Shown here piece after piece: positions 19,765-30,584 of a DNA stretch of 64,000 nt (positions within the stretch are counted from its first letter, which is position 1; each line of letters opens with the position of its first letter). Position numbers and translations under genes: made by a program. The notes below the pieces were generated by a model. That model searched no databases, was not told the DNA's origin, and saw nothing but the letters and a program-made list of their open reading frames with translations. The DNA is from Jaminaea rosea (Eukaryota; Basidiomycota; Exobasidiomycetes; Microstromatales), in the NCBI RefSeq assembly GCF_003144245.1, contig NW_020289975.1, forward strand, positions 1,011,496-1,075,495, written 5' to 3'.

Positions 19765-21947
19765 TTACGCCTCGCTCTTCTTCGTCTCCTTCTTCATGCT
19801 CTCCAACTCGCTTCTCAGCGAGCGAACCTCATCGAGGAGCTCGCGCAGCAGACTGTCACTGCCTCCGCTGCTGCTGCCCTTCGTCAGCTGACCTGTCATC
19901 GCCTCTCCGCCGTCGTCCTCCTTCTTCACGGCGACCTCGCCTGTAGTCGGGTCCTGGTCGGCATCGTCTTCCGTGCCACCAACAACAGCAGGGAAGGTAG
20001 CCGTAAGCTTTTGGAACGAGACACGACTGATAGTCAGCGCAGCCGCCTCTCGCTCCCCGTCTGCCGTCGTCATCGCCTCTCCGTCGCGCCTCCGTCCATG
20101 TGTTCCTTGCTCGCCATCGTCGGGGTCTTCGATGCTCTGCGCCCCAATGGCAGCCGCAATAGCCTGAGCTCGCGAGTCTACCTGCTCCGCACCCCGCGAT
20201 TCGGCCACACAGTCGCCTGCATCCTCCAGCATCTCCAGCCTGATGGCGCCGACGCTCTTTGGTCCCATCTTCCACTCAAAGACGGCAATAGCCATCAAGG
20301 GCAGCGAGAAGAGCACCGTCTGCACAGCGCGGTTCAGAGCCTGATACCAGCGTTTGGACAGCACGAATTCGAGCGGGGCAATGAGGAAGAGCTCGAGCAA
20401 GTTGAGCGGCGCCGGGTACACGTATTGATCCGGTGCTCGTACCAATCCGATGGTCTTGGTCGCAAAGTAGGCCCCAAAGGCATCGTCCGCGTCCGCGACG
20501 AGGTCACTGTATGCGTTGTTGAGGAGTGCGACGAGGATGTTGGTAAGGAAGAGGACCTGGATGAGCGAGTAGGCGTAGAGGAGAATCTCGCTGAAGGGCT
20601 GGCCGAACTCCTCAATGATGTCCAGACTTTGCCCGCCACCGAGGAGGCCACTCAGCAGTGTTTGGACAATGGCGTGCGTGGCGTTCTCTGTGCGGCCTCC
20701 ATCGGCTGCATCGAGAGAGTAGAGAGCCTGAGCAAAGCCGATGCCGACGAGGACGAGGAGGACGAGGAATATGCCTGCGGGCGGAGGCGTGGGAGAGGAT
20801 CAGCTCAAAATTTGACGCAGCGCTGACGGTCTTCGCAACTACGCACCAGTCTCTTGCAGCATACCGACGAGTGACTGCAAAATCAAGCCAAAGAACTTGA
20901 ATACATCCGTGGCCTTGAGTAGCTGCATCCAGAGGAAAGGCGCCAAGCAGGCCAAGAGCTGAAAGGCAAGGCGCTGGTACTTGGTGCTGTGATCAACGTC
21001 CTCGTAGATGAAGGATACGACTCGCACAGCAAATGCAGCTGTGGCGAGGATATCCTGCAAGACGTCGATGATGAGCCAGATGCTGAGTGCCTCTAGCCCT
21101 CGTACTTTCCACCAGCGATTGAGATCATCGATTATGTACCCTGCGAGCATGAGCCAGAGGGCAATCTCCCATCCGTCGAGACCCGAGTATGTCTGTGTCG
21201 CGATGCTGTATACGCCGAGCAAGATGAGCCAAGAAACGAGGCTGACCGAATAGTTGAAGCGGGGTACGGCAAGGCGAGCAGGCTCAAAGTAGTCGAAGAG
21301 GCTGTTGCTGTTATGCTTTGGCTGCCACGGCACAAAGTGTACGAGGTGGTGTCCATCGCTGTACGACTGAACGAGCTTGCCTGTCCAGATGGCATCGATG
21401 CAGGCCTGCGCCTCGGGTGAGGACAGGAAAGTGATGCTGCTTTGATCGACGGCCGATTCGAGGGCAGAGGTAGCGAGCGTCTTGTTACCTCGCGCGTCAA
21501 TGTAGCAGAAGCGCTTCGAGAGGCAGACAAAGGTTGTCTCGTCGTCGTAGCCTGACTTGAAGAGCTGATAGACGACGCGTCGTGCTAGTATCTCGCAAGC
21601 CTGGCCGCGCAGGTTGTTGAGCTCGCCGTCTGCACGGTCGCTGGGCGAGAGAAAGTAGGAGGTTCACGTCAGCGCTAGTCGATTGCGAGTGACCCTCTAA
21701 ACACTCACCCCTCGAAGAGAGTCTTAGCTTCAAGCAAGGCGAACGGTGTTACATCGCGAAGGTCGCCGCCGGCCTCAACGAAGCTGGCTACGACGGCGTG
21801 ATTGATGAGCCCGTCAGGCTGCGTGAGGGAATCCTGGCTAACCTCGACGGGCACGAGCTTCTTGATCAAGGCACGCAGTCGAAGGATGAGCTGCGAGACC
21901 TTGCGTGGGTCGACGATTGTCGTAGCCTTGATGGCAGACTCAGCCAT
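19765..21947 (-). CDS. YVC1: Vacuolar TRP cation channel Yvc1
   Basis: Three exons (21709-21947, 20847-21640, 19765-20774) with introns of 68 and 72 bp give 680 residues, essentially the length of yeast Yvc1. The N terminus (MAESAIKATTIVDPRKVSQL) is cytosolic; six membrane segments follow from LAVPRFNYSVSLVSWLILLG onward. The pore region reads LLSGLLGGGQSLDIIEEFG, and S6 is LLYAYSLIQVLFLTNILVAL followed by NNAYSDL, as in fungal TRPY channels. The C terminus is acidic, then coiled coil (LLRELLDEVRSLRSELESMK). TRPY1 channels release vacuolar calcium in response to osmotic stretch and Ca2+. The acidic tail could correspond to the Ca2+-sensing region of the yeast protein. Confidence in the family is high. 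Confidence 0.93.
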
Positions 21948-22284
21948 TTTGGCGCGCCTCCGAGGATCGAACAGGAAAGGATAAAGGGATAGGACGAAGA
22001 GGTGCGTAGCAACTCTGTGCCTGGCTATCTACCTCGCTCCCTCGCTCGAAATGGGGCGGCCAAGTGTGGAGAGCGGAGTTGAATTTCATTTTGGCGCACA
22101 GGGTCCTTTCCGTGCCGTGGGCGTTTCATTGGCCTCAGCTCGAGCCACAAGGAAGCGCTCCCCTCAGACTCTATCAACGAACTGGTACAAAGCAATACCA
22201 GCACAAAGTGCGCCCTTTATATGCCCCTCTGAGGGCTGACAAGGCGCAGAAAACGCCCTTCTTCTGCCACCAATCTTCATTGAC
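21948..22284. other. Divergent intergenic region
   Basis: Separates YVC1 (-) from the hypothetical gene at 22285 (+) and should contain both promoters. No gene or repeat recognised. Confidence 0.45.
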
Positions 22285-22932
22285 ATGAGCCTGATCGTGT
22301 GGTCTCGTCTCAATGGCTCCGTTGCCCAGCCACCAACGACGTCGCTCGCAATCGGTCGCCCCATCCACTCCAAGTCGGCGATACCAAGAGGGCGAGCAGG
22401 CATCAGGGCTACATCGGCTCGTAGCAAACGCGGCTCTTCTCCATCTCACAAAGCAGCGGCATCGGCAACAACGAGTCAGACCACCACGTCGCCAACGCCG
22501 CAAGACAACGCCGTCGATCAGGAGGCGCAGCTACGCAAAGCGGCAGCAGCATGGCCTTCCTGGCTACCCAAGCCATCGGTGTATGCTGCAGCTGAGCTAA
22601 GGGAACAGAGGGAAAAGCAGCAGGAGCAAGACCGAGTGGCATATCAGAACCGAAGCAGACACGCAACTCAGCAAGTAGAGGGCGTCTTCATCTCCAAGGA
22701 CTCTCCACAACATTCTTCCCGCAAGCAGCAAAAGGACGGAGCATCCAACTTTGGCTTTGGCCTCTTCGGCAAGCGGAGGAGCTTTTCAACGCTCGAAGCA
22801 TCTGCTACAAAGAGCGAATCATCGTATCAGCACCCGCAGCAAGAATCGCCCTCCTCGCTGCCACCGTCTCCTGAGCCCTTTCCTGCACACCCGATTACTC
22901 AATGGTTCCACCGCAAGAGAAGAGGGTCGTAA
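22285..22932 (+). CDS. Hypothetical protein, possible mitochondrial leader
   Basis: Open frame of 215 residues from ATG 22285, ending in a TAA at 22930. The first 50 residues (MSLIVWSRLNGSVAQ...) are rich in Arg/Ser with no acidic residue, as in mitochondrial presequences. Then follow AAAWPSWLPKPSVYAAAELR, a short Glu/Gln helix and a Ser-rich tail. The TAA overlaps a GTAAGG donor, so the gene may continue through an intron ending at a CAG at 22997, but that splice leads into an unconvincing frame. An OMA1-like peptide lies in another frame just downstream (see findings). No family recognised; the model may be incomplete. Confidence 0.4.
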   Translation: MSLIVWSRLNGSVAQPPTTSLAIGRPIHSKSAIPRGRAGIRATSARSKRGSSPSHKAAASATTSQTTTSPTPQDNAVDQEAQLRKAAAAWPSWLPKPSVYAAAELREQREKQQEQDRVAYQNRSRHATQQVEGVFISKDSPQHSSRKQQKDGASNFGFGLFGKRRSFSTLEASATKSESSYQHPQQESPSSLPPSPEPFPAHPITQWFHRKRRGS

Positions 22933-23967
22933 GGAAGGTGATGACTTTGTGCTGAGCGATCCTTTGCTTATATGCTTCGTCTTCCTTCTGGGCTCAGGAG
23001 CCTGGTACGTCTGCCACCTCGAGGAGGTGCCCTTCACCGGTCGTTGGAGGTACATGTCGTGCGAGAAGGCGCGGCCGAGCGATATTACGGCACAGAAGCT
23101 GGCTGTTGGAGGTACTCGTACCCGACGAGCTGGAGATCAGAGCGAAGGTGAGATGCCAGCATGAGCTGGACGAGGCAATCGGATCGTTCAGACGGGCGGT
23201 GGCTGGGCAGACGAGGCCACCGCCGCCGCAGGTTCGAAATCCGCTGCAGCAGGGACGGCTGCGTGAACCTCGAGGTCAGGCTCTGCTAGTAGAGTCGCAC
23301 ATTGCGCCGCCTTCGCATGCTCCAGCCCTATGATTCGTCGCTGCGGCCTAGCAATGAGCCGACAAGCTCTTTCGACCTATCGATATCCCGCTCCCTCGCT
23401 CCCTGTCCTTCCTGTCACACGATCTCCTCACGCCCAGCTAATACTGCGTCATGTCACGAATGCCATGAGAATTGCAATGACGAGACCTTGTGAGGCGAGT
23501 GGGTAATCGTGAAGAACGAGACAGAGGAGAACAAGAAACAGCGAAACTAGATACCAATGAAAATGACCTTCTTTGACTTTGTAGCGAGGGAAGCGAGGCG
23601 ACGTGAGAAATGCTAGACCAGAGCATTGTGAGAAGAGAATGAGCGAGGCCAGTGAGAGCGCGGAGAGTGCGAAGGAGAGTAGAATTGACTTGGGAGACCG
23701 AGGGTGAAAATGACGATGAGGCGAAGGGCGGAGGTAGTATGACGAGTTCGAGATGGGAAAAGTGCCGAAGGGCTGTGTATAGGTCGGTTTACTTTCTAGT
23801 CCGCCAGTCAGCGAGGTAGTCGTACGATGACCAAGAAAGATCGTAACGTGTTGTCCTGTAGTACTGTTTGAAAGAGAAGCGTCTTCAGGGCGTCGTTGAT
23901 GTTGCTGTGACTGAGTGATGACATGGCCGTCTGCTCGACCAGCGAGCGTGGCCGGACGTACTTCTTC
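22933..23967. other. Intergenic with OMA1-like scrap and hairpin
   Basis: No complete gene. Frame 2 around 22950-23085 encodes a hydrophobic stretch followed by YVCHLEEVPFTGRWRYM, resembling the segment after the membrane anchor of OMA1 proteases. A perfect 9-bp inverted repeat (23195-23203 with 23216-23224) follows. The rest, up to the methyltransferase stop at 23968, shows nothing recognisable. Confidence 0.4.
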
Positions 23968-26900
23968 TCACAACCGCTTGAGCGCCACGATGCTGACTTC
24001 TATCTCCACCTCCTCCATCGTGCTATGCGGATGCTGATCGTCGATCTTGCTCGACAAGATATCCCACAAAGAATCGAGCACGAACTCAGCCGCACCCTTG
24101 CTCAACTTGCCCCGCTCACGGAGAACGGTACGGAAGTGCGCCTCGTAGAGGTTCTTGAAGAGCATCAGCATGTGCTCCGTCAGGGCCACCTTGCTGAGCG
24201 TGCCGGCTTGGAAAGCTTTCCACGCTGGATGAGCTATGCGGAGAGGGGATGCCTCGCTGGGCGGGAGGTTGGGATTGCTACTGCTGCTTGGATTGGACGC
24301 CTCCAATCCAAGACCGCAACTCCACTCAACGCCCCAGAGGTTGCGCAGCGAGTTGAGCGCGTTGCACGTCTGTCGTGGCGTGCGCGGGTGCAGTGGCAAG
24401 TCGAGAAGGAAGCGAGCCACATCGCTCTTGAGCATTCCGCATGAGACGAGACGCTGGATGCAGGGCGCTAGCGTGTTGGTGAGCTTCGTCCAGATGTCCG
24501 ATGGCGCTTTACTCCCAGCAGCTCCACCAGGGCCTGACACGGCGCTCGTGAGGCTCTTCTTGCGCGTCAGGGATGCTGCATCCTCGGAGCGAGCGAGAAA
24601 GGCGACGACAAGTACGCCTCCCGTCTTAAACTCGTGAGAGCGAGCGCGCAGGAAAGTGACGAGCTCTGCATGTGAGGTGGTGGCCATTGGCATAACGTTG
24701 TTCGATGGTGTATGTGTCCAGTGCATGTCCATGAGGCTGATGCCGAAATGCATCGTCTTGGGCGGGGCGATGCGCGAGGCGAATGGTCGGCCGACAAAGG
24801 AGGAGAAGACGCAGTCCTGGAGGGAGGGCTTGTGGCTTGCCTGCCATTGCGAATCGAGGTACGAGTCCGATCGAGAATCGAGGCTCTGAATCACAGGCCG
24901 GAAGTCCAGCGTGCCAGCATCCTCGTGCAGAACAGTGAAGCTGGCGCGGCTATGTTCTGGCTCGATGTGGCGGTGACTGTGTCCCCTCGGCTGCAACGTT
25001 CCACTCCTGCCGTGCCGAAGATCGCTGTCCTCGCCCACGGTAGCGAGGTCCATGCCAGAAGTTCGACGAGCATCCGCTGCCCGCTGGGCAAACTTGGAGA
25101 TGATGAGCTGCATGACTGGGATGGAGCGCGAGTTGAGACATCCGTACTCGACGAGATTGAAGGTCTCGCCATCCTCGCCGGTCATGGGTACCGAAGCGAT
25201 GAGCGGGTCGAGAACCTCGATGACCTTTGCACGAACGCCTGGTCCAAAGTGTCCGCCGACATTGCTTCCCATCAAGCCGCCGTTGTTGCCTCCACTAGCT
25301 TGCGCGCCATACGCAGCGTCTCGCAACATTGCCTCTCTTGCCTTGGTGACTCTAACATCTTCGTTCATCTCTGCTCCTCCACCGCCGCCACCCAAGATGC
25401 CCCCTCGCATGTCGGTGAGCGGGTTGACGTCCGGCGACAACATAGCACGCCCGCTGAGAGATGGAGTGTCCAGCTGCGCACTACCAGTACGCGATGCTCG
25501 CGCGTGGGTGCTGCGGCTGTCCCACGACGAGACGGTACTCGACCCAGACGGCCTTGAGGGATCGGACAGATCGCCCGGGAGCAGAGAGACCATTGGCCGA
25601 ACGGGGCTGACGTAGTTGAGCTGCTGCTGCTGCTGCTCTTTGGCAGTTGCGACGTCGCGGGATAGCGGCGCTGCATGCTGCGTTGCTTGACGTATCAGAG
25701 CAGCATTCTGAGAGACGACCTCGTCATGCGTCTCTGCCCTGTGACGCTTGCTCAGGTCCCTTCTGATCTTGCCTGCATCCCAGCCAGTCGTTTTGCGGCG
25801 CGACAAGTCTGCCGTGTCGGCCGATGCGTAGTAGGAGGCCTCGTCGTGGTGGACCATTTCACGCAACCCTGAGACCTCTGAGTCGGTGGTTCTGAGACCC
25901 TCAGACTGCGGCAAGGGGTCGACAAACCCTCGCGACATCGGCAAACGAGCATGTCGCGGGTCGGCGAAGTTGCCTAGACCCGAGGCATGAGCGGGTAGAT
26001 TGGCGGCCAGAGCTGCAGTAGCCATGCTGACGCCGAGACCCATCTCGAGGCCAGCGGAGACGACATTGCTGCTCTCGGCGGCTGATGAGACTGCGTTGTG
26101 ACCTTGTCCGGGGGTGGCTGATTCGACGAGGTAAGGTGGAGTCAATCCTTTGACGGAGCCCAGGTCCATGAGCGTCGAGCGGGAGAGGGGAGGAACAGAA
26201 GCGTGATTGTCCTCGCAGGCGGTAAGAGGGCGGAGAGGTGATGGAGAATGGTCGAGCGATGCGCTACCACGACGACCGGAGGCGATGTACGTGCTAATAG
26301 GACTCTCATGCGATCGCCCAAGCGTCTCGAGCCCAAGAGATGAGCCCAATCGATCGGCAGGAGCGTCTGTCAATGTGTTGAGTGGGGGTGTGCCGTTGCC
26401 TGCTGATGCTAGAGGAGACTCGTAGCGCGCTGATGGGAGAGCGTCGTCAAGGGGCGTCATTACAATGGCCCGGTCCTCGTCGCTTTCGCAGGTAGACGTC
26501 GTCGACCGAGGCGAGTCGTACGTGCTTGCAATGGCGCTGTGACCCCTCGGAGTGCCTGGCTCTTGCATCTTGACGGTCTTGAGTCGTGGAAGAGAATGCA
26601 GATTGGCAGCCTTCCCCGGTCTCGGCCTTGGTGTAGTCTCTGATGACAGGGCTGAGGCTGGTCCTCTGGCCACTTGGACGTCGGGCGCTGGTGTCGCTAT
26701 TCGCTGTACGAGGTTCTCATCGAGTCGGCCAGACTGCAGCCGTCTCTGCGCCAGACCGAGAGCTGGTGACGAGCTGGAGGGCATCATTGTAGCTGCTGAG
26801 GGAAAGCTAGTTGCTGTTGGAGTGGTGACTGAGGACCGCGGGCGCTCGTCTGGTAGTGATGAGAGTGCGCCTGGCGAGAGCGTCTGTTCGACGAAGAGGG

Positions 26901-27279
26901 ACTTGCGACGAAGAGACAGGGTCTCTGGGTCGACTACTGATGTTGACCCAACAGGTGATCTTGAGCGAGGTCGACTCGATCGTCCCAGGGACGTGGCGCT
27001 CTGCAGAGGCCTCGCAGGTTTCGTGGGCTCGCAGGGGACCATGAGTGGTGGTGGAGCTTCGAGTGCTTCTGCTGCCCATCTTCGCAGCTTTGCTCTGCCG
27101 TCTTCGTCGAGGTCGATTCTCTCCCTGCCGGTGAGCGTCGAGTCGGACTGCCGGCGAGGGGGCATCGACGAGGACGAGGAAGATGGGCGATTGGCGTTGC
27201 AGTGCTGCCTCTGCATCAGTGCGACGTCGACGAGGGACGAGGGCCCCGCAACAGCAGACTCGCTGCCGGTAAAGACCAT
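23968..27279 (-). CDS. SABATH-type methyltransferase with long disordered N terminus
   Basis: Single-exon frame. The first ATG in frame is 27279 (MVFTGSESAVAGPSS), giving 1103 residues; an upstream exon cannot be excluded. Residues 1 to about 670 are Ser/Pro/Arg-rich and probably disordered. Residues 670-1103 resemble SAM-dependent carboxyl methyltransferases of the SABATH family (salicylate/jasmonate type): NLVEYGCLNSRSIPVMQLII sits where the SAM-binding motif I lies, and VFSSFVGRPFASRIAP followed by MHFGISLMDMHWTH matches the family's G-S-F-Y-x-R-L-F-P...HFxxSxxxLHWLS block. These enzymes methylate small-molecule carboxylates or amines. The motif-I Asp and the classical substrate residues are not obvious, so activity is uncertain. 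A phosphoregulated N-terminal region is inferred from Ser-Pro density only. Confidence 0.65.
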   Translation of the reverse strand: MVFTGSESAVAGPSSLVDVALMQRQHCNANRPSSSSSSMPPRRQSDSTLTGRERIDLDEDGRAKLRRWAAEALEAPPPLMVPCEPTKPARPLQSATSLGRSSRPRSRSPVGSTSVVDPETLSLRRKSLFVEQTLSPGALSSLPDERPRSSVTTPTATSFPSAATMMPSSSSPALGLAQRRLQSGRLDENLVQRIATPAPDVQVARGPASALSSETTPRPRPGKAANLHSLPRLKTVKMQEPGTPRGHSAIASTYDSPRSTTSTCESDEDRAIVMTPLDDALPSARYESPLASAGNGTPPLNTLTDAPADRLGSSLGLETLGRSHESPISTYIASGRRGSASLDHSPSPLRPLTACEDNHASVPPLSRSTLMDLGSVKGLTPPYLVESATPGQGHNAVSSAAESSNVVSAGLEMGLGVSMATAALAANLPAHASGLGNFADPRHARLPMSRGFVDPLPQSEGLRTTDSEVSGLREMVHHDEASYYASADTADLSRRKTTGWDAGKIRRDLSKRHRAETHDEVVSQNAALIRQATQHAAPLSRDVATAKEQQQQQLNYVSPVRPMVSLLPGDLSDPSRPSGSSTVSSWDSRSTHARASRTGSAQLDTPSLSGRAMLSPDVNPLTDMRGGILGGGGGGAEMNEDVRVTKAREAMLRDAAYGAQASGGNNGGLMGSNVGGHFGPGVRAKVIEVLDPLIASVPMTGEDGETFNLVEYGCLNSRSIPVMQLIISKFAQRAADARRTSGMDLATVGEDSDLRHGRSGTLQPRGHSHRHIEPEHSRASFTVLHEDAGTLDFRPVIQSLDSRSDSYLDSQWQASHKPSLQDCVFSSFVGRPFASRIAPPKTMHFGISLMDMHWTHTPSNNVMPMATTSHAELVTFLRARSHEFKTGGVLVVAFLARSEDAASLTRKKSLTSAVSGPGGAAGSKAPSDIWTKLTNTLAPCIQRLVSCGMLKSDVARFLLDLPLHPRTPRQTCNALNSLRNLWGVEWSCGLGLEASNPSSSSNPNLPPSEASPLRIAHPAWKAFQAGTLSKVALTEHMLMLFKNLYEAHFRTVLRERGKLSKGAAEFVLDSLWDILSSKIDDQHPHSTMEEVEIEVSIVALKRL

Positions 27280-29795
27280 GTGCTGTGGGGAGCCCCTTTG
27301 GATGGAAAGGTCCTCTTTAGTTGCGACGTATGCTGGTTGCTCGATGGATGTCAAATGCTGTCCATCGAAATGCAGAGAAAGAGGGAGGGCGACTGAGGAA
27401 GTGAGATGGGCGACGACGCCCTGAAGAGGTCCGAGCGTGAGGGTAGTAGGCTCAAGCGATGACGGCGACTGGCAGCCAAGAAGGCGGCCAAGATGGCGGA
27501 GAAGGAAGGGGCGCGCCGGAGAGTGAACTTGGAGATGAAGCTCGCCGAGCAGGCGTAACGCGGCGGCACGCGCGGGCCGGCGTCGGTGGTGAGTGAGGTT
27601 GAGGCTGAAGTCGACGACGGCGGCGGCCAGGGCGCGGGCGAATGACTACGAAGGGCGCTAAAAGGTTCAAAGGGGGGTCCAGGGTGGTAGGGGTGAAGGT
27701 GAGGGTCGAGGTGATTCAAGAATATCAACAACAAGGGGAGATGGTTGGAAAAGCAAGGTCAAGAGGGTATTGCAGGCCGAAGATGCGGGCTGTGTCTCGA
27801 AATGGGAGCGGCTGCTCAGCATCGCACTCGAATCGAATCGAGAGTCGAGAATCACAGAGGTCCGCCCGCCCGCACATTGCTATCCTCGATCCCGACGACA
27901 CCACACAACGAGCCGGGCGGAGCGGAGCGAGGGGCCCGCGGACCTGACTTCGTGATCTGCGAGCAAGCAGCAAGCAGAGGCGGGCAGATTGCGTGGTGCT
28001 TAGCTCGAGCTTCGACCTTACACGAGCTACTCTAAGGCAGAGTAGACCCCGAAGAGGCACAGAGGCTCAGCGTCTCTACGACTGGTCAGTTCGTAGCGCC
28101 TCGTGAATAGCATGGTCCCTCGATAGCTCGCACCCAATCTCCATTCTGTCACTGTCTCTGTTCCGTGCTCTCTAATCTGCCTGCTTCTCTGCTCTGCCTG
28201 CGCTGGCTGTTGTTCACTCACATCGCGCTAATTTCACCGCACCGCCCTCCGCCGTCCTCTTTTTCGCTGCCGCCGCTGCGACAGACACAGAAGAGCAACA
28301 GTGCGGGGGTGCCACCACGCCCAGTCGAGTAGTGAGAAAGCAGCAGCGGCAGTGCAGCACACGAAAGAGGGTCCATCCCCCTCCATCTTGAAACACCCTA
28401 CCATCGGCGTCGTGCGACTCTACTAGCTGCCAAGCAGGGGAGACAGCCATTGCAATCCCAGCGCGAAGAGGCAAGCTCTCACGGTGGGCGTCGCGAGCGA
28501 TTAGTGGGCCTACCCGAACCACTAGAGCCTACCATGGCTTCGGTCTACTACGCGAGACACGAGACATCGAAGGAGCGAGGGAGACAGGCGATCTTCTCTG
28601 ACGCCACGTCCTCCTCCCCCCTCTACAACGAAGCTTCTCTCGCTAACTCGTCTTTCACCTTCCCGACGACTCAAGAGTCGTTCAATTCATTCAGTCATCA
28701 TCCAATCGTTTCAGTACCACTCACATTGCGCTCGACCCGTGCCTTTCACGATCGCCCGCGGCGGCTCTGAGCGTCGACTTGCTCTGCTCTGCGACGCACG
28801 TCTCCTTGCCATCCACCTACAGCACCGCCTGACGCCCAACGCCCCTAGCCGCTGCCCGCGCAGCCCTCATCCCTTCTAGCATTTTCGAAGACCTCATTTT
28901 CTTTCTGCTTGGATCGAAGGAGAGCAGCGCAACTTCGTGCTCCTCGAGACTCGAGAAGACATTACAAGGAGATGAGGCGTCCTTCAGATTCGAGAGGGCC
29001 AGGCGCGCGTCTGAGCTTCGCGTAGCTGGGCGCGTGGGAATCAAGGCCTGTAACAAGGGAGCGAAGCCGTGACCGAGGTTCGCGATGGACAGAGTGAGAC
29101 ACGGCGCCGCCAAGCCGTGGAATGCGATGGCGACGATCATCCTGAATGACATGGGACGCACCGTGGACCATCGGTACGGCCTCAGCTCCAGCGTTGACAG
29201 CGACAGCGGCATGTCTGGCAGGTCCGCGTGTCTGCCAGTAGGCCTCAAGTGTGACCGTAGACGTCTATGCCGTTGCAGAGCAGCTGTTCCATCGCTTCAC
29301 CGTAAGCGCGTGGAAAGCGATCCCCATTGTAAGAGTGCCCATCCGAACAAGGACGAACGCGGCTGCTCCAGCACCGTCTAGTCTCCAAACTCACTTCCCT
29401 ACTGTTCACCTGCGCAACGTCCTACCTGCAATAGGTGCCAAGCAGCTGCCCTCCGTCACGAGTCTGTCTGTAGGGTAGCATCGAGCGAGGACGTGGAGGA
29501 ACAGGTTTCTCCTCGCACCATTGGGACATCGCAGCGTCAACAGGTCGTGGCGAGCTCATCAGCGAAACAAAGACCGCTCAGGAGGTGGGCGAGGCAAACA
29601 TGATGCTGTAGCAGATGGCTTCCTCGTCCTTGAGGCCCTTGAGGCTTCTCAATCATGGAAATTATTCCACTCATCACCGAATCATCGTCTCGCACGCAGG
29701 ATCGCTACGTCACGCCTAGCACGTTGTGAGAATGTGCTAAATTGTACAAAGAGGTAGTCGTGATGATGAATCCTGTCCAACGCAACCACATCTGC
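27280..29795. other. 2.5-kb region without a confident gene
   Basis: Longest gene-poor stretch in the window, between the methyltransferase start and the eL30 stop. It should include the methyltransferase promoter. Both strands hold several medium open frames, none with a recognisable domain. The best candidate is a small plus-strand frame with a good start context at 28534 (listed separately). A minus-strand frame ending at 28817 has a Lys/Arg-rich tail but no ATG at its start. Confidence 0.4.
28534..28770 (+). CDS. Small open reading frame, doubtful
   Basis: ATG in the context ACCATGG opens 78 codons (MASVYYARHETSKERGRQAI...), Ser/Thr-rich toward the end. It could be a first exon, but I found no convincing donor or downstream exon and no family. 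It may equally be chance. Confidence 0.2.
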   Translation: MASVYYARHETSKERGRQAIFSDATSSSPLYNEASLANSSFTFPTTQESFNSFSHHPIVSVPLTLRSTRAFHDRPRRL

Positions 29796-30584
29796 TCAGG
29801 CAGCGACGGTGGTGAGGAGGTCCGAGTCACCAGCGTCGAGGACGGTGAGGACACTGTGCGCGCGAGGACGAGATATTGAACGATCAGCATACATGGCCCT
29901 TTGTCGTCCATGTCCACACGCTCGTCTTGATACTCACCCAACACGGAAGAGCTTACCAGCGGCAGTGCCGAGGGCAACGTTGCTGCCCTGGAAGTGGTGG
30001 ACGCTCGTCTTGGAAAGCATGGCGTGGTACTCGAGCTCCGACTTGCGCAGAGGGGGAGTGTTCGCCGAGATGAGGACGAGCTTAGCCTTGCCCGAGCGCA
30101 TCGACTTGAGAGCCGACTTGAGGCCGAGGGTGACCTTGCCCGACTTCATGACGAGGGCGAGCTTGGAGTTGATCGTCTCCGACGTCGACTTCTTGGAGGC
30201 CTTGGGTGCCACTACGAGCGATAGGAGACAAGAGATGGGTGGTCAGGTTCGCAGCTCTCAATCGCAAAATGGATCTCGAGCTCCCCTGGATAGGTGGACG
30301 TTGGACGTGGATGGGGTGGGGGATGTTGCTGCCAAGTGCCTGCATCGATGAGCGCCCTCTCCCACATATTTCTCATACGCTACGCTTTCACCCTCTGCCC
30401 CTCTTCATCCCATCGTGCCTGCTGACACGCATCGTTCACCTCCATCGACCCAGGCTGCAGCAATCATCCGTCCAACTTTTGTGCACCCAGACGACCAGCG
30501 TCCGATGAGGAAGTGGTAGAGTGGAGGAAATGGGGTATCCAGGGGAGCTCGAGGATGGTATGATTCCTCTTTGAGCTACTTACT
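29796..30584 (-). CDS. RPL30: 60S ribosomal protein eL30
   Basis: The coding sequence is split as a single base (A at 30584), exon 29938-30211 and exon 29796-29853, giving 110 residues. The protein matches yeast L30 closely: [54 protein letters not shown] and the end [14 protein letters not shown]. The first intron (30212-30583, 372 bp) has a GTAAGTAG donor and a TAG acceptor and divides the start codon as A|TG. No other ATG fits the conserved MAP start. The second intron is 84 bp. eL30 sits at the 40S/60S interface. In S. cerevisiae L30 binds a kink-turn at its own 5' splice site to repress splicing; the intron placed at the very start here would allow similar control, but I did not model the fold. 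Confidence 0.93.

Noticed and set aside
23225-23250. tRNA T-loop-like GTTCGAAAT
   Set aside because: The flanking arm has a mismatch, and no anticodon arm, D arm or acceptor pairing could be laid out upstream.
27642-27947. Plus-strand basic frame starting MTTKGAKRFKGG
   Set aside because: It resembles a ribosomal-type start by composition only; no family match and no splice continuation.
30212-30583. Possible snoRNA inside the RPL30 intron (and the RPL42 intron)
   Set aside because: No properly spaced C box (RTGATGA) with D box (CTGA) was found in either intron; only isolated partial matches.
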